Counted from the first letter of the stretch, positions 51,013-64,000 are shown. The stretch is 64,000 nucleotides of DNA from Amia ocellicauda (GCF_036373705.1 NC_089869.1:10055676-10119675), one strand, 5' to 3'. A program made the numbers and translations. The notes: generated by a model from the letters alone, not told the origin.

Positions 51013-51625
51013 AAGGAAATCCTGCGACATCCTCTCCTTATAATGGTACCTTCAGTCAATGCTGGAGTCACGACTATATAGCTATACAGACCAGTGTGAA
51101 CAAGAACAACAACAAACAATATAACTGGTGTACTTGGACTTTTATATATATATGAGTACCGTTAGAAAAAATTAGGAGTGGTATTTGTGTAACAGACTTA
51201 CTTACATAAAGATTTTCCTTTCCTTTGCCCTTTGCCTTAAACTCTGAAGCTGTAGTCTTCTTACTAAATGCACTTTTGTATGGGTTTGTTTTAATAGCGG
51301 GACTATGACAACATTTTTTTTTAAATAATAATCTATCCTTTATAAAAAGAAAATGTAAATATGTTTTAAAGCTTTTATACCGAACGACACTAAAATGTGA
51401 AATGTCTTTTGCGGCGTCTTGTGAGACTCTATAGATGTAGAGTGACAGCTAAGAAATCACGATTCTCTTAATTCCGAGATTGTTTGTTTGTTTTGGGTTT
51501 TTGTTTGTACTGAAAAGGGGTAATTTATGTAAATCAATTTTTATATTTATTTAAAAAATATATATTTTGTCTAAATGATCATTATTCTGGTATCATTGAT
51601 AATTCTGTGAATGCAAACTGCTGAC

Positions 51626-51631
51626 AATAAA
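51626..51631 (+). terminator. NEUROG3 poly(A) signal
   Basis: AATAAA lies 614 bases past the stop codon and is the first canonical signal. Confidence 0.6.
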
Positions 51632-51684
51632 CCATTGTGAGAAATAACATTTGCCTGTTTTCGAAGTCTCAGATATACAATTCG

Positions 51685-51685
51685 T

Positions 51686-51724
<39 letters not shown>
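51685..51724 (+). repeat. (GT)n(GA)n microsatellite
   Basis: A GT run directly joined to a GA run, just after the NEUROG3 poly(A) signal. Confidence 0.9.
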
Positions 51725-53655
51725 TACGCAATCAGCGTAGAGTACAGATATTGAGTTGTTCAGTTTTAGTATTGAAATATGAAGCAAAACATAGTTACTT
51801 TAAAACCCCAATATTACAAACACACAAATAAATCAATACATAAAATATTGAAATGTTTCCAAAGTCATGTCCTGTCAGTCCGGTACATTCCACTATACTT
51901 TTCCTTGCAATCAAAAAAGCAAGTGGGGAAAGCAAAAAAAAAAAAAAAAAAAAAAAGTTTGAGCTCTTTTGTCAGAGTAGAAATCCTTAGCTCCTTTTAG
52001 CAACTTGTTCACAAAGGGGCCCTTGAGAGAAGGGTCTATTGTGATGCTAACTATTGTCAGATGAATGAAATCATTGGAGGGTAAGGAAACTTGTAAGGCA
52101 AAGTGACGGCATGAAATAAAGGCTTTTTTCCCCTAAGTCAATGGTTATCAGTAAAATAAGAAGAAAGACTGGGAAAGCAAACAAGACCAGAAAGACTCTT
52201 CGAAAAACTTTTCCCACCTTGGAGTAGCTTTTGAATGGAATGGAAATAACAATAATACATATCAGTCAGGGAATTGGAGCATTTGTGTAACGGAAGCGAG
52301 GGGAATATTACCGAAATGTAATTTGTATTGTGTTGTAATATTGTATCTGTATAAAAAACAGTGAAGATTGAAATACCAACTCGGGGTCATACATTTGTGA
52401 ACTTCAATTTATATCCTATTCAGGACCTATCAAACCCCTCGCAGATCCATTGTCAAGCATGAACGTATAGATTGAATGAAAGATAAAAAAAAAAACAATT
52501 AGTTTGGAAATTAAGATTGATTATGTTATTTGCAGCAGTTACCAACAGTTAAAATGTAATTGTATTTCCGTATATTATACATGCATATAAAGAAGTGCTC
52601 CATTTACGTGAATTCCTAGAACAGAAGTTTCATGAACTGCAGATGTACAAATTTGGCTTAATCGCTTCAGTACATGTAATGCAAATGCTGTCTTTTCGAT
52701 GTGAAAATAAAATAAAATAATACATAAAATAGTATTAAACCTCTTCAACGTGCTGCATAAAATCCATGCAGACCTGCAACAAGGTGCTATTTCCAACAAC
52801 ACAACGCATTACTACAAAAGCTTTCCTGCAGTTCCAAGTTTTTAAGGATTGCATTAAACAGAGAGCGATGTAACGATGAGGTTTAGGATTAGTTAAGAGA
52901 AAGTTCATCTGAAGGGTAACACAGAGCCAGATTGGAGGGCTCTACTGCACCCCCGCCTTCTCCCTAGATGTGTAAAAAAGGTCTTTATGGTCACATTGTT
53001 TCTTCATTTACACGAACCCCCAGGTCTTTGTGGCTCCGGGCTGTGTGGTGCTGAATGGATAGCTCCTCCAGCGGGCTGGAATCACTCGCCTCTGTTTCGG
53101 CGAGACTTCCTTTCAAAGGCAGGGTCTCATACTGGGAGTCTGCCAGCCCTCTGTCAGCCACCCTGGTTTCGCACTATGGCCAAACAAATCACCATTTACA
53201 CGGTAAATAACCTCTCCAAAACAACACGAGAATAGGCACTTGAGGGGCGTGAAAACGTGTTCTAAAGAGCGAAATGCCCATCAGGCGTGCGAGTCTTAGC
53301 TCCTCTGCTTCTGCTGTAGTATTTATGACCCTGGGATGCAAATGCGAGGCACATATTTCCTTGACTGTGCTCACATGGTTTCAGATCGGACACAGCGAGT
53401 TTGGAGAGGTCAGGTGAGATATAGATACAGCACAAGTGCGTTCTCTATCTGATGCAAACCTAGAACCAAGTAACCGGATTGATACCAGTTAGAATATAAA
53501 CACCTGTTCAGCAACAAGGCCCAAGAGAAGATAATCCAGATCACTGCTCTCAGTCTTCCCATCGGCCCTAGGGGGTTTGTCACGTGTGGGCAAAGTGTTT
53601 GGGTGTGTTTGCTACAACAGAAAAAAAATAATAATACAAAAAATAATAATAAAAA

Positions 53656-53658
<3 letters not shown>

Positions 53659-53700
<42 letters not shown>

Positions 53701-53734
53701 AAATGCAATACATAAGAATATTGTCTATGACGCA

Positions 53735-53783
<49 letters not shown>
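53659..53783 (+). repeat. (AT)n and (ATT)n microsatellites
   Basis: About 20 AT units (53659-53699) and, 40 bp on, about 15 ATT units (53739-53783). Confidence 0.9.
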
Positions 53784-54699
53784 TCAAACTCAGTGTGCTT
53801 CAAGACATAATATAATTTTAACTGGAACACTGGAACTTGTACTTCTATACATACATACATTCACACATAAAATTATTTATTATTATTAATAATATATACA
53901 ATGTGGTCAATACAAAATGGGTTTCCAGGTTGATTTTAAACTTACATAAATTATGCTGGATATAATGAATACGCAAAATAAGTTTACTATGCACAAGCTT
54001 TTCACCATGGTAACTTTCAAAAGTATTTATCATTTTCATTTGTGAGCAATTTGGTTGTTTTACTTGATCAAGATTTTTTGTTTTAGACTTTTTGTTTTCT
54101 AAATGAAATCCATGAAAAATACAAATATTTCCCTCTGAGATGTACAGCACAGACTCATCTCTTTGTCCTCCTGCCACACCCAGACAACCTGGCACAGGTT
54201 GTCAATTTCATTTCAGACCAAGGGGTGATGAATTAAAAAATTATTGGTTGACTTGAATAATCTATGTCTCTTCTCTGCTGAATAAAGTTGTGTGCTGATT
54301 CAACCAATTCCATTAGGATTCAGATTATTATTATTTTCTTTACAGAAATGTGTGAGGAGGAATGTGTTTTTGTCAAACAACTGTATTTTTAATTTGCCAT
54401 ACAAGGTTTAGATTGATTATAAGGCTATTGCAGTACAAATTTAAGGACATGCTGGTTGTTTAGTAAAGGGCTTATCCAAAAAATAAAATAATCAAATTGG
54501 TAATAAAGCATCAATATCTAGGAGATAATACATACACAAAGTTACAGAAAAAGGAAACCGTACATGATAAGAAAATCAGGACAGATATTTTGATGATAAA
54601 AGTCTTTGATTAAATGATGACATTGTCACTTGAAAAGATTAATCGATAATTATTTTTCTCCCTATTTATGTATATATATTCAATATGTTTTGTGTTTTT

Positions 54700-55260
54700 A
54701 ACGAAACCTGTTGAAGCTCACAGCTTCATTGGTAATGGCAGGTATGTCTGGGTAATTAGGCTGAAGAGCTGTGTGACATGCATGTTTGCTTCTCTGAGAA
54801 TGTTTCATCTCAGATATTACAGACACAATGAAGATAACACTCTTTGAGGACACACCACATCTGTCTCTTACATGGCCATGTAGACCGGAGAATAATATTT
54901 AACAGGAAACTGAAGGGGGGAGAAATTAAGTGACCAAAGCATCATGACGCTTAATTGATTTATGGACCGAGATCAATAAGCACATTTGCCATCAAAGAGA
55001 TAAAGGTTACAGTAGCTTCATTAAGACCTCAGGTAGGCGATGGGGTCCCCTTGCCGTTAGTAAATGAATAATCCTGATTGTGTGGGTCCTGGCGATTGCA
55101 CCAGATAATCAGGAAGATTAGCGCAGCAGATGTATCTGCTTTGCGCCATGTTTCCTTGCATTCTGTTGAGATGCTTTATCAGAAAGACTTCTGGAAACAC
55201 ATCATCCATCATCAGGAGATTAACAGACTGCTATCAGGGTCAAAGCTATAAATGTTTCTA
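54700..55260. promoter_or_regulatory. Candidate conserved noncoding element, NEUROG3 +5 kb
   Basis: A block of balanced composition with repeated TAATTAGG, TAATGAAT-type cores and GATAATC motifs, free of repeats and without open coding potential. Its texture resembles a developmental enhancer. Inference only. Confidence 0.25.
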
Positions 55261-55375
55261 ATATCTAACTTGACTTGTGCTCAAAACAAAACAGAAACAA
55301 TGCATCAGAAAATAATATAGACCACTATTCCAACACTTCTAATTGAGGGCCTATTATAATTATTGAATACGATTA

Positions 55376-55376
<1 letters not shown>

Positions 55377-55442
<66 letters not shown>
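55377..55442 (+). repeat. (AAT)n microsatellite
   Basis: About 22 AAT units. Confidence 0.9.
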
Positions 55443-57129
55443 GCATTGAACCCAGGATACTGTTTCAGTCCTCAGCATCCAAATAAACAGTAGCTTTCTT
55501 CTTAAATGTGAATGTTCTGCTAAAATGGCTTCTGAAATGTTGTTTTCCTTGCCTCTGAGTACACCAAATTACACATAGTGCTTTTTATTTGTCTAGTAAA
55601 CAACGGGATGCTTATTGTCTTTCCTACCATTCCTGAGTGGTGTTAGAAGAGTGTATGGCAGCTGTCTGCTTGTATCAGTAGCTCCTGCAGGGATTATCTT
55701 CACTGATAACACTCATTCCATCAGAGATTGTCACCCTCCTGGCCTGGTCCCCACTAAAAGCAGAGCTCTCGTTTAAAACAAATTAGGCACACTGTGATGA
55801 CCTGAGCAACGAGGAGTAAACAACAACTGGAGTTCAGAAGGCTATTCACTGTGGGGCTGCACCTGCTTCTTTGATTTCTCTGGACAACCTGGTGAGGAAA
55901 CATGTCCAAAAGTAAATGTTTTACAGGGGTGATAAAATGCAATCTTCATTGTCATCACTTGCATTTTTCCATTACTCTTGTTATTGTGTTCACATTTTGT
56001 TAGATCTCCACTTTGTATCAGTGTATTTCTCTTGCTCAACAAAAACACATTCCTCCTCACACAGTGCACCATACAGAAGAAAAATACAACAATTTATTTA
56101 ATATGTTTAATTGAAACCAGGGATCCCAAAGCACTTGAAAACCATACTTCATATTTAACAGGGTGGGGGGCTTGGGAAAAAGAAAATAAATAAAAACTTT
56201 AACCTTAAGTAAGGTGGAGGAACTTTAGGCAGACCATTAACCTGTTTTTGATTTAGCCTTTCGATTGGGGTTGACAGTGGTTCACACAGTGCTGAGTGCT
56301 GAGAGTGTGATTAGGAACTAGGGTTTTGGTTTTGGTACTACTTATTCAGTAAGCCACCTGTTGGTAAACAAAATCAATTTCAAACAGCTACATGATTTTC
56401 CCACTATTGATCAAACTCAGCCTTTGTTTGTTTCTGAGGTCAGACATGATCAGATTTAAAAATCGGAGAGAAAAGTATGTACCAGTTCAGAAATCAAGCA
56501 ATGCAAACATATTGATAATGTAATGATTTCCATACATCTCCCTGTCTCTATAAATACTATATAAATACATATTAGAGTCATACATTCTAATTCTAAGGGC
56601 AATTATCAATATCAAAACATTTCCTTTTTTACTTTGATTTGATATTTTTTTTAAACGGGACAAGCAATACATGTGTTTTTTTTCTTTAAAAAAATCTTTT
56701 TTCAGAGGTAGTGATGTTTTCAGTTTGGTAAAATCACATTCCAAAAACATTAAAATAAAAAAGTATATATATATATATATATATATAATTTCCATTTGTA
56801 AAAAAGGGGGGTGTAGAATAATCATTCAAGAACTAGTGCCCTTTTCATGCTTAACTGATCTGACCTAGCAGGCTTTTAATTTGACTATTTATTCTCTCTC
56901 TGTCTACACAGTTAAATACCCAATTTAGTTTTGTTCCTGGTTGAAAGAGTGACCTTGTGGGTTTGTAAATTATTTAACTCTGTAAATTTAGTTCGTAAAC
57001 ATGTCAAGAAAGACCCCTACTCTTGCCCCCTACCCCCAACATTACCACCACCACTACCTTCAGCACACACAGTGTAGCAGATGGCGCTCCATAGCAGCTA
57101 ATTTGTCTCTGTGTTAAAATTTCTATTAA

Positions 57130-57800
57130 ATAAAAAAGAGGAAAAAAAGATTCAAAGTGAAGAAGTGCTGCAGCAGCACCCCCCTCTTCGCCTGGCCCCA
57201 GTCCAGCCATCTGTTGTGGCCAAACAAGGCTATTGATCAACTGGTGTACAATACCCTAGCTGGCCCTACTTATTTCAAGGCCATTGTGACTTACCTTTAT
57301 TGGACACTGAGGGAGAGCGCTGGCTGGCATACTGAGGGCCTTGATTTAGACCTGTTTGGCTTTCTCAAGGGTTAACCCAAACAACAGTGTCTGGACCCTG
57401 CAGCCACACTGCGGACATCATTAGCTCTCACATTGGTAGGTTTCAGCCATACTTCAACCTGTCAGGGCTGCACAGACGATTTGCATTACCCGTGCCAAAC
57501 GTTTGTGCGGAGTGAAAGGGTAACGCCGGGGCTTAAAATTCTGTGCAGGAACATGACAATCCTTCAAGGTCAGCTCAGCTTTATGCAGACAGCTTCGCGT
57601 TCATCAGCCAGGGTTGTGCATTTTAAAAAGGGCATCTTGAAGAGTTTACGGGCATGTGGTGCAAGATGCAGAGCAAACAAAGCCGAAGTCAAAGGATTTT
57701 TAAACAATAGGAAAACAGTAAATATCAGTAGGTCCAAAATAAATAGTGGTTCTATAATCCCCTCCAACAAAAAAGCGGTGGGGGGAAGTGGTAATACAGC
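57130..57800. promoter_or_regulatory. Candidate conserved noncoding block
   Basis: Higher GC than neighbours, no repeat signature, open for 125 codons on plus (57433-57810) with no recognisable domain. Either a noncoding conserved block or chance. Confidence 0.2.
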
Positions 57801-60469
57801 CGATGTGTAGAATGCAATGGTGGATAAAATGTTTACAATAGATTAATTTTAAGTCAGATAGTGTGGAGTTGCATGACAAGCCAAAAAGTATATAGTGAGA
57901 ACATCCCCATTCATAGGTGTCCTGTTAAAGCTGTCAATCATTTAATTATCATTTTGGCAGCATCGTCTAGTACATCTCTGCCCAAACAGAAAAACGAAGG
58001 GAAAAGATGTCTACTGAATGGATTTAAAAAGTGACAATACTTGGATTCTGTCAAAGTAATCTTTGGATTGTCAACCAGGTGTTGAGAATATGGAGGTATT
58101 CATATAGTCCTATAGGCAACTCTCAAGGGAGAGAGTGAGTTCATTGATGAATCCGGTTGTATGCAAATGCAAACAGGAAGCTGGTACTAAGCTGAGCTTC
58201 AGACTGGAGCATGACAAAGGTCACTATTTTCTATGCTAATTTCAGTTTAATGAATGGATCTTTACTTATAGACAAGGGATATGGAATCTATGTGATTTCT
58301 CTGAGTGAAAAGTTTGCAGAAAGCCATGCAATAAATCAATGTTTAAAAACCACTATGTATAGGGTATATTTGAGCTATTATTGTTATTAATAAATAGTAT
58401 TATGGTCTATTTGCTCTTGAGCACTAGCTAGTAAAGCAGAAGGGTAAACACTGGGATTTTTCACACCAAAAGGGGCATGGGAGATTAGCATGTCTTCCAA
58501 TGACTAAGTAGACATTGTACAATCTATATGCAGAGCTTTTGTATCATCTGTAATATATACCAAGGATAAACCTCTTGTTTAAATAATACAATTTGAGAAT
58601 GAGGCTGTACTTTTATGTACAACCCATAATGTTTTTATTTCTGTTAATATTAAAGATAAAAAAATTATATGAATTCATTGCTCATTAATTGGGATTGACA
58701 TGGCACACATGGTTTGGTCCTTTTTCTGTTGTTGCCAGAAAGGAGTACTCTTTAGGTCTGACTCAGTGGTGTTGACTACATCTAACAAACACTCAGTAAT
58801 CAGTTGGCCAGCATTGTCAACTGCCCTTTTCTCCTGGCTGAGCTGCAGAATGGTTAAGTAGGAAGGGGAGGAGCCTCCCAGAAATCATGGTCAGTGAATG
58901 AAGCACTAAAAAAAAGAGAAAGAAATAGGAACATTATTAACTGGTGGGATAAGGACGGAGTCTGGTCCAGAGAATGGTAAACTTTTGTCCCAGAGAATTC
59001 CTGGAGGCACCATGAATAGGTAATTAGCATAGCTGCACCAGTCTAGCTTCACTTTGGGTGCTTGTGGACACCATCAGGTGCTGGGTAAAGAATGGCTTGT
59101 TCTTTCTTTAAGACTTGCCTCTTAAGGGCACAATTTGAAGCCAAAATGAGCCTTCAAGTCCAATGAGGTCCTCTTGTGTGCTCAGAGCCTGAATGCTTCC
59201 CTTCTCTCATTGAAACACTGAGCAGCCATGCAACCTTATTCAGGTCTTGCCAAAAACCCTTCTGCTCCAGTGACCCAACAACTGCATTTAGGTCGTTGCT
59301 GTCATTTATACAACATTTACTTACCTCAAACGTCTTAAATAAAGAATCTAATCATGGTATAGGTTGCACTACCTAACAAATGAATAGGTCTTTTCAGGGA
59401 ATTTGGAGAACAGATGATATAGATTATACATGATTATATTGGACATCATTTTAGATTTTTAAACTGCAGTTTGGTTAATCTAATCCTCATGCATTCAGCA
59501 TTCATAATATCCCTGAAGTATGTATATACGTTTAAACATAGTGTGTTTACAAACTGCATTTGCACAATTTCATTTTTGATGCATCAGTGTCTGCAATACA
59601 ACACAACCACTGAAGTTGTAAAGGTTGGTCAACACAAAATACACAATCTAACTTTTGACAATTTGTCAGATAGTGCCAGGCATAATCCTGTGTGTCCAAA
59701 CCACAAATACAATATGCCTTCTTAATATAGATAGTAATTCTGATATCATTTTGAATTTGACCCACAGCAAAACGTGATTGTACTACTCCATAACTGTGGT
59801 AACATAGCCATCAACATACACCTCAGTAATTTCATTCATGATAATAATGTGTGTAAAAGATCCCCCTTTCTCCTTTAAAAATATCTATGTATTTATTTTG
59901 ACTTCTGTTGTAAAATGATGAGAGACAAAGGGACTTTTGAAAGTGTACAATAGTATTGGCAGGTGTTTTGGAAGCCTTCTTTTAGTTGCTCCGAAAGTGT
60001 GCCTTAGACCTGACCTGAACACCTTTTGTAATTTCAGTCATATTATGGCACTTTTCAGGTCTTCTATTTGTATAGAGCTGCTTTGTGCACAGAGAAACCT
60101 CCTGCTTGGTAAATAATTACAACTCTCCATTAATCTATTTAATGTGTGCTTGTAAATATAATTAGAGTGATTCAGATGTCTTTAGAGTTTGATTTTAAAT
60201 GGTTTTGTAGTGGTGTAACTGTTCAGTGTAAAAAAAGGCAAGATTAATTTATACTTATGAAGTAATACAAATGTAAGTTGGTTGCAATTATATCTATGTA
60301 TGTATGTATAATAGAAAGAACAACCAAAATGTGCTGGAGATACATGTGTCTTGGGAATACAGCCTGTCATCACGCCATGGATCAAAGGGAGAAACGCGAA
60401 CACCCAATGTGGCGTGATAGTACCTCCCCCGATACAAGGCATGTCAATGGACTTTACAACCTATTGCCT

Positions 60470-61800
60470 CCATAGGTCACTAATGCCAGACTGTTATCAG
60501 CATAAATGGAGGGCATAACCCCGAATTGATAGGTCAAAGATCCCTGACATTCTTTATGCCCAGCTAATTGGCTTGTGCATGGTGCCAACCTAAAGCTGTT
60601 TGTTACAGGTTATTAAATTTCCCCAGATCTATAACCTTCAACGCCCTCAAGAATATTGTTCTTTTACTACTAGTACACAGATGATCTGGAGTATTCTGAG
60701 GTGCTTCTTTCACACATGAATAGTTTTGCCGGGATCACATGTCACATTGCACAATCAATCTACCTGCATCTGTATTCCAGTCCATGGACAAATGCCATAA
60801 AGTATTTAGATGCACTTGTTAGACAGTCAAATTAAGTTTTAAATGATGAAGACATTCAATTGTATCCTCTTCTGTTTAATTTAATAAATCGATGGATAAA
60901 TATCACAAATGGTGACTTGATAGCAATTTTACATGGTGCTGACATACTCCTAAGAATATGTATCGAAATCTATTATCTATTATTTTTCCCCGTATTAATT
61001 AGTATTTTTCATATTGATTGATATTTGAAGATCTTTGTTGTTCTATCCCAACTAAAAATGTCTTTTAAACAGGGAGAAGCTAAAACAAAACATAATTGAC
61101 ACGTTTACTAAGGAGTTACATGAATTGATCAAAATTGACAAGTCTTTTCTTGCAGGTGAATGAAGTGAAACATTACTTTTACTAATTTCTTTGGATTAAA
61201 ATCTCAGGTTGAAAACAGGAAATGCTGTGGGGTGAGTGTGGTCCACATTCAAATCATAGTAACTTTAAATTCAACATCTTTGAAAAGTTGTGTTTTTTTA
61301 GCCAGTATTTCCATCAGCATGGCAGTGTAGGGGTTAATTGTGGTCTAGCAGGAAGGGAAGGCAGTTTCTACAGCTTTTAGGGTACGCCCCCAAATAATGA
61401 AGGGGCTATGAAATAGTATTTTGTTTGAAAGGTTTCTGTCTTATCGACTCCAGCCCCAGATTCCTTCACCATCGAACGGGGGAGGTGGGGACAGGAGAAT
61501 TGTGCCTTGATTGGCAGAGCTTCCCCTTCTGCCCTTTGACCTCTGAAGTGGCCCGTTTTGGATCACAGATCATCCATCACCGCTCGCTGTGAATGGGAGA
61601 CCCCCCTGCTCCATTCTTTGCAAAAGGCAGCTCAATTAGTTCTCCCGTACATCGGCTTAAAGGGACAAAACAATAATTCATAATGTCTGGGTCTTGCTCG
61701 CCTCTCCCCTGGTGTGACGGCTTTGAAGTGGCGATTTGCTCACCATAGGAGGCTGCAAACAAATGCAAATGTACCTGTAGAAAGTTTTTTTTCGGGAGAA
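60470..61800. promoter_or_regulatory. Candidate conserved noncoding blocks (60470-60680; 61440-61800)
   Basis: Two blocks of ordered, repeat-free sequence. The second has an octamer ATGCAAAT near 61764 and several TAATT/CAATTAG cores, like vertebrate developmental enhancers. They may serve NEUROG3 or a gene to the right. Inference only. Confidence 0.25.
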
Positions 61801-62650
61801 ATCCTAAAGTCGATAGAATTGGGCAGTGGATGGCTGAACGGGCAGCTTGAATGGTGAGGAAAAGGACCTAATTAGTTTAAGAGAGAATAATAGAATCAGC
61901 TGCAGTCTTCACTGTCTTGTGTTCTGCCTTTTTTCTCTCTTTTGCTGCTTCTTCTAGGGTGGTTTGGCTTCTTCTTTCCTTACAGGGAGCCCCCCTTTGT
62001 TTGTCGGGCTCACTCTTTTTTTACCATCTCTGTATAGTTAGGGGATGTTGGGGATCTGAAATAATAGGTACTGAATTGCTAATCTGAAAGATTTCAGTAT
62101 GCTTTGCGAAGGGTGGTGCTACATTTTTTTTCACCCCCCCAAAAAAAATCACTCCCTCACTTTGAGACCAAGGCATTCCTCCCCCAATAGAAAAACGAGA
62201 CTGAAACAAATGTAAAAGTAACCCTTTTGTTTCATGTTGGCAAATGAGCAGCCTATACACAATGTACAATAGAAAGTAAAGGCGGTAACACATTTATAAC
62301 TGATAACCACTGAATGTCTGTTTATAATCTTAAAGTAATGTGAAGATTGCAGCTTTGAAAAATTAGAAAAAAAAAACAAGCATACTTTGATAAGAAAAGC
62401 TGAAAATACTTGCAATATTGTTCTAATAATAATAAATAATCACATAATTGCATGTAAACACATTTTCACTTTATGGAATAAAAAAATATAAAATAAGATA
62501 GTTCATTCCAATTTAACCTGTTCTGAAGTTGTCTTTTTATGTGAGTTCAAAATATATTTCTGTCAACTATTTTATGATGCCACGTGGAAATGTATGAACA
62601 CATTACATTTAACAAACAAATGTATTGTTTGCCACGGAAAATATCAGACA

Positions 62651-63637
62651 TACAGTGCCTATCGAAAGTCTACATCCCTTTTCATTTTTTTTTTTTTTTT
62701 TTGGCGTATAGCCTGGAATTAAAATGCATTAAAACCATCAAAATATTCTAGAAATGTATAGAAAATGTATTAAAAATAAAAATTCAAATAGTTGGTTGGA
62801 TGAGTGTCCACCCCCCTAAATTAGCTCCTACTATGTTAAATTGTAGTGATTCACATGATTTCAGGATACATTCAGCAGTTCCTTTAGGTTCCCTCTGCTG
62901 GGTGGTGCATTTCACAGGAAAGACTCAACCATGAGCACCAAGGAGCTTTCAGAAAATCTCAGGGATAAAGTTATAGCAAGGTACAGATCAAGGGATGGGT
63001 TTAAACAAATATAAAATTCCTTAAATATCCCTTATAGCACACTCAAGACAAATATTATTGTGAAGCATGGTAGTGGCCAGCATCATGTTATGGGGATATT
63101 TCCCATCAGCAGGGACTAGGGCACTAGGGATAGAAGGGTAAATGAATGGAGCCAAGTATAGAAAAGTCCTTGAGGAAAACCTGCTTCCCTATGCAAGAAA
63201 GCTTTAATGGATGGGATGGAAGTTAATCTTTCAGCATGACAATGACCCAGAGCACACAGCCAAAGCTACACTGGAGTGGCCTAGAACCAAAAAGGTAAAT
63301 GTCCTTGAGTGGCCCAGTCAGAGCCCCGACCTAAATCCAATCAAAACTTTGTGGCTAACTTGAAGACTGCTGTCCATAAACGGTCCTCAAGGAACTTGAC
63401 AGAGTTTGAGCAGTTTTATAAGGAAGAATGACCAAATATTGCCATATTTAGATGTGCAAAACAAAAAAGGCTTATACAATTATGATATTTCAGTTTTGTA
63501 TTTTTTCCCCTTAACAGTGTGGAGTATGGTGTGTAGATGAGTGAAAAAAAATCCTAATTTAAATGCATGAAACTCTGAGACACTGACACAAAAAAATCTG
63601 AAGTTAAATGGGTTGTAGACTATCACTAGGCACTGTA
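62651..63637 (+). mobile_element. Degenerate Tc1-like element
   Basis: Inverted ends TACAGTGCCTATCGAAAGTC (62651) and GACTATCACTAGGCACTGTA (ending 63637) flank a dead transposase gene. Recognisable pieces in order are a DNA-binding segment (STKELSENLRDKVIARYRS near 62940), [15 protein letters not shown] with the second catalytic Asp (near 63240), and [15 protein letters not shown] (near 63310), where the catalytic Glu reads as Lys. Stops and deletions break every frame. Confidence 0.85.
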
Positions 63638-63671
63638 TGTAAGTGCACAGTACTGCACATACTTGTCAATG

Positions 63672-64000
63672 TACACTCACCTAAAGGATTATTAGGAACA
63701 CCATACTAATACTGTGTTTGACCCCCTTTCGCCTTCAGAACTGCCTTAATTCTACGTGGCATTGATTCAACAAGGTGCTGAAAGCATTCTTTAGAAATGT
63801 TGGCCCATATTGATAGGATAGCATCTTGCAGTTGATGGAGATTTGTGGGATGCACATCCAGGGCACGAAGCTCCCGTTCCACCACATCCCAAAGATGCTC
63901 TATTGGGTTGAGATCTGGTGACTGTGGGGGCCAGTTTAGTACAGTGAACTCATTGTCATGTTCAAGAAACCAGTTTGAAATGATTCGACCTTTGTGACAT
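63672..64000 (-). mobile_element. Tc1-like element, cut by window edge
   Basis: Starts at TACACTCACCTAAAGGATTA (63672), a terminal repeat I recognise from fish Tc1-type elements, only 34 bp from the previous element. The transposase points left and continues past the window. Confidence 0.85.
63706..64000 (-). CDS. Tc1-like transposase, C-terminal part (partial)
   Basis: Open from the window edge to the stop at 63708-63706, about 97 codons with no interruption. It reads WFLEHDNEFTVLNWPPQSPD, then LNPIEHLWDVVERELRALDV with the catalytic third acidic residue in PIEHLW, and ends MPRRIKAVLKAKGGQTQY. This C-terminal third shows no defect. The DNA-binding part and the first two catalytic Asp residues lie outside the window. 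It differs in sequence from the copy at 35584-36518. Confidence 0.85.
   Translation of the reverse strand, partial: CHKGRIISNWFLEHDNEFTVLNWPPQSPDLNPIEHLWDVVERELRALDVHPTNLHQLQDAILSIWANISKECFQHLVESMPRRIKAVLKAKGGQTQY

Larger units (their letters stand above)
51725..62650. other. Gene-free region downstream of NEUROG3
   Basis: About 11 kb without a recognised gene. It holds a long poly(A) run near 51940, microsatellites (53659-53783, 55377-55442, AT near 56765) and several blocks of possible conserved noncoding DNA. The longest open frame (57433-57810, 125 codons) shows no family motif and no coding signature that I can defend. Confidence 0.45.

Noticed and set aside
57433..57810. 125-codon open frame
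   Set aside because: No domain, no splice support, no neighbours; listed only as a possible noncoding block.
1..64000. tRNA genes, rRNA, CRISPR arrays, operons
   Set aside because: No cloverleaf with A/B boxes, no rRNA segments and no regular spaced repeats were seen; the window is vertebrate nuclear DNA.

Overview
This is vertebrate genomic DNA, most likely from a ray-finned fish. The genes have short exons with consensus splice sites. Tc1/mariner elements, LINE retrotransposons, a palindromic MITE and pim-kinase fragments are common, as in fish genomes. Long (AAT)n, (ACT)n and (AT)n microsatellites occur. The species cannot be fixed from the sequence.

Four protein-coding genes are recognised by reading exons and checking splice phase. 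(1) Minus strand, 10573 down to 666 and off the left edge: the lumenal N-terminal part of an HGSNAT-like lysosomal acetyltransferase (four exons, 139 codons). (2) Plus strand, 11283-14272: PCBD1 (DCoH), complete in four exons, 102 aa, head-to-head with the HGSNAT-like gene. (3) Minus strand, 30764-19067: SGPL1 (sphingosine-1-phosphate lyase), complete in 13 coding exons, 565 aa, tail-to-tail with PCBD1. (4) Plus strand, 50263-51012: NEUROG3, one coding exon of 249 aa, with a noncoding first exon and a TATA box upstream. PCBD1, SGPL1 and NEUROG3 are all on human 10q22, so the block is an ancestral linkage group; here SGPL1 and NEUROG3 lie only about 20 kb apart.

The spaces between genes hold decayed mobile DNA. 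Two pim-like kinase pseudogenes lie in opposite orientation at 7.2-8.9 kb (inside HGSNAT-like intron 2) and 37.7-38.4 kb, and they share a GC-rich 3' flank. At 32.3-35.1 kb a CR1-like LINE sits inside an older LINE tail. Tc1-like elements lie at 35.6-36.5, 62.7-63.6 and 63.7-64.0 kb, the last running off the window with an open transposase frame, and a short relic lies near 40.1 kb. Long gene-free stretches (38.5-49.6 and 51.7-62.6 kb, plus HGSNAT-like intron 3) contain microsatellites and blocks that look like conserved noncoding DNA; that is an impression of composition and needs alignment to test.

I found no clear evidence of a wholly new biological system. The most noteworthy items are the HGSNAT-like gene sharing a 0.7 kb promoter region with PCBD1, the compact PCBD1-SGPL1-NEUROG3 arrangement, the inverted pim pair bracketing PCBD1 and SGPL1, and the nested LINE.
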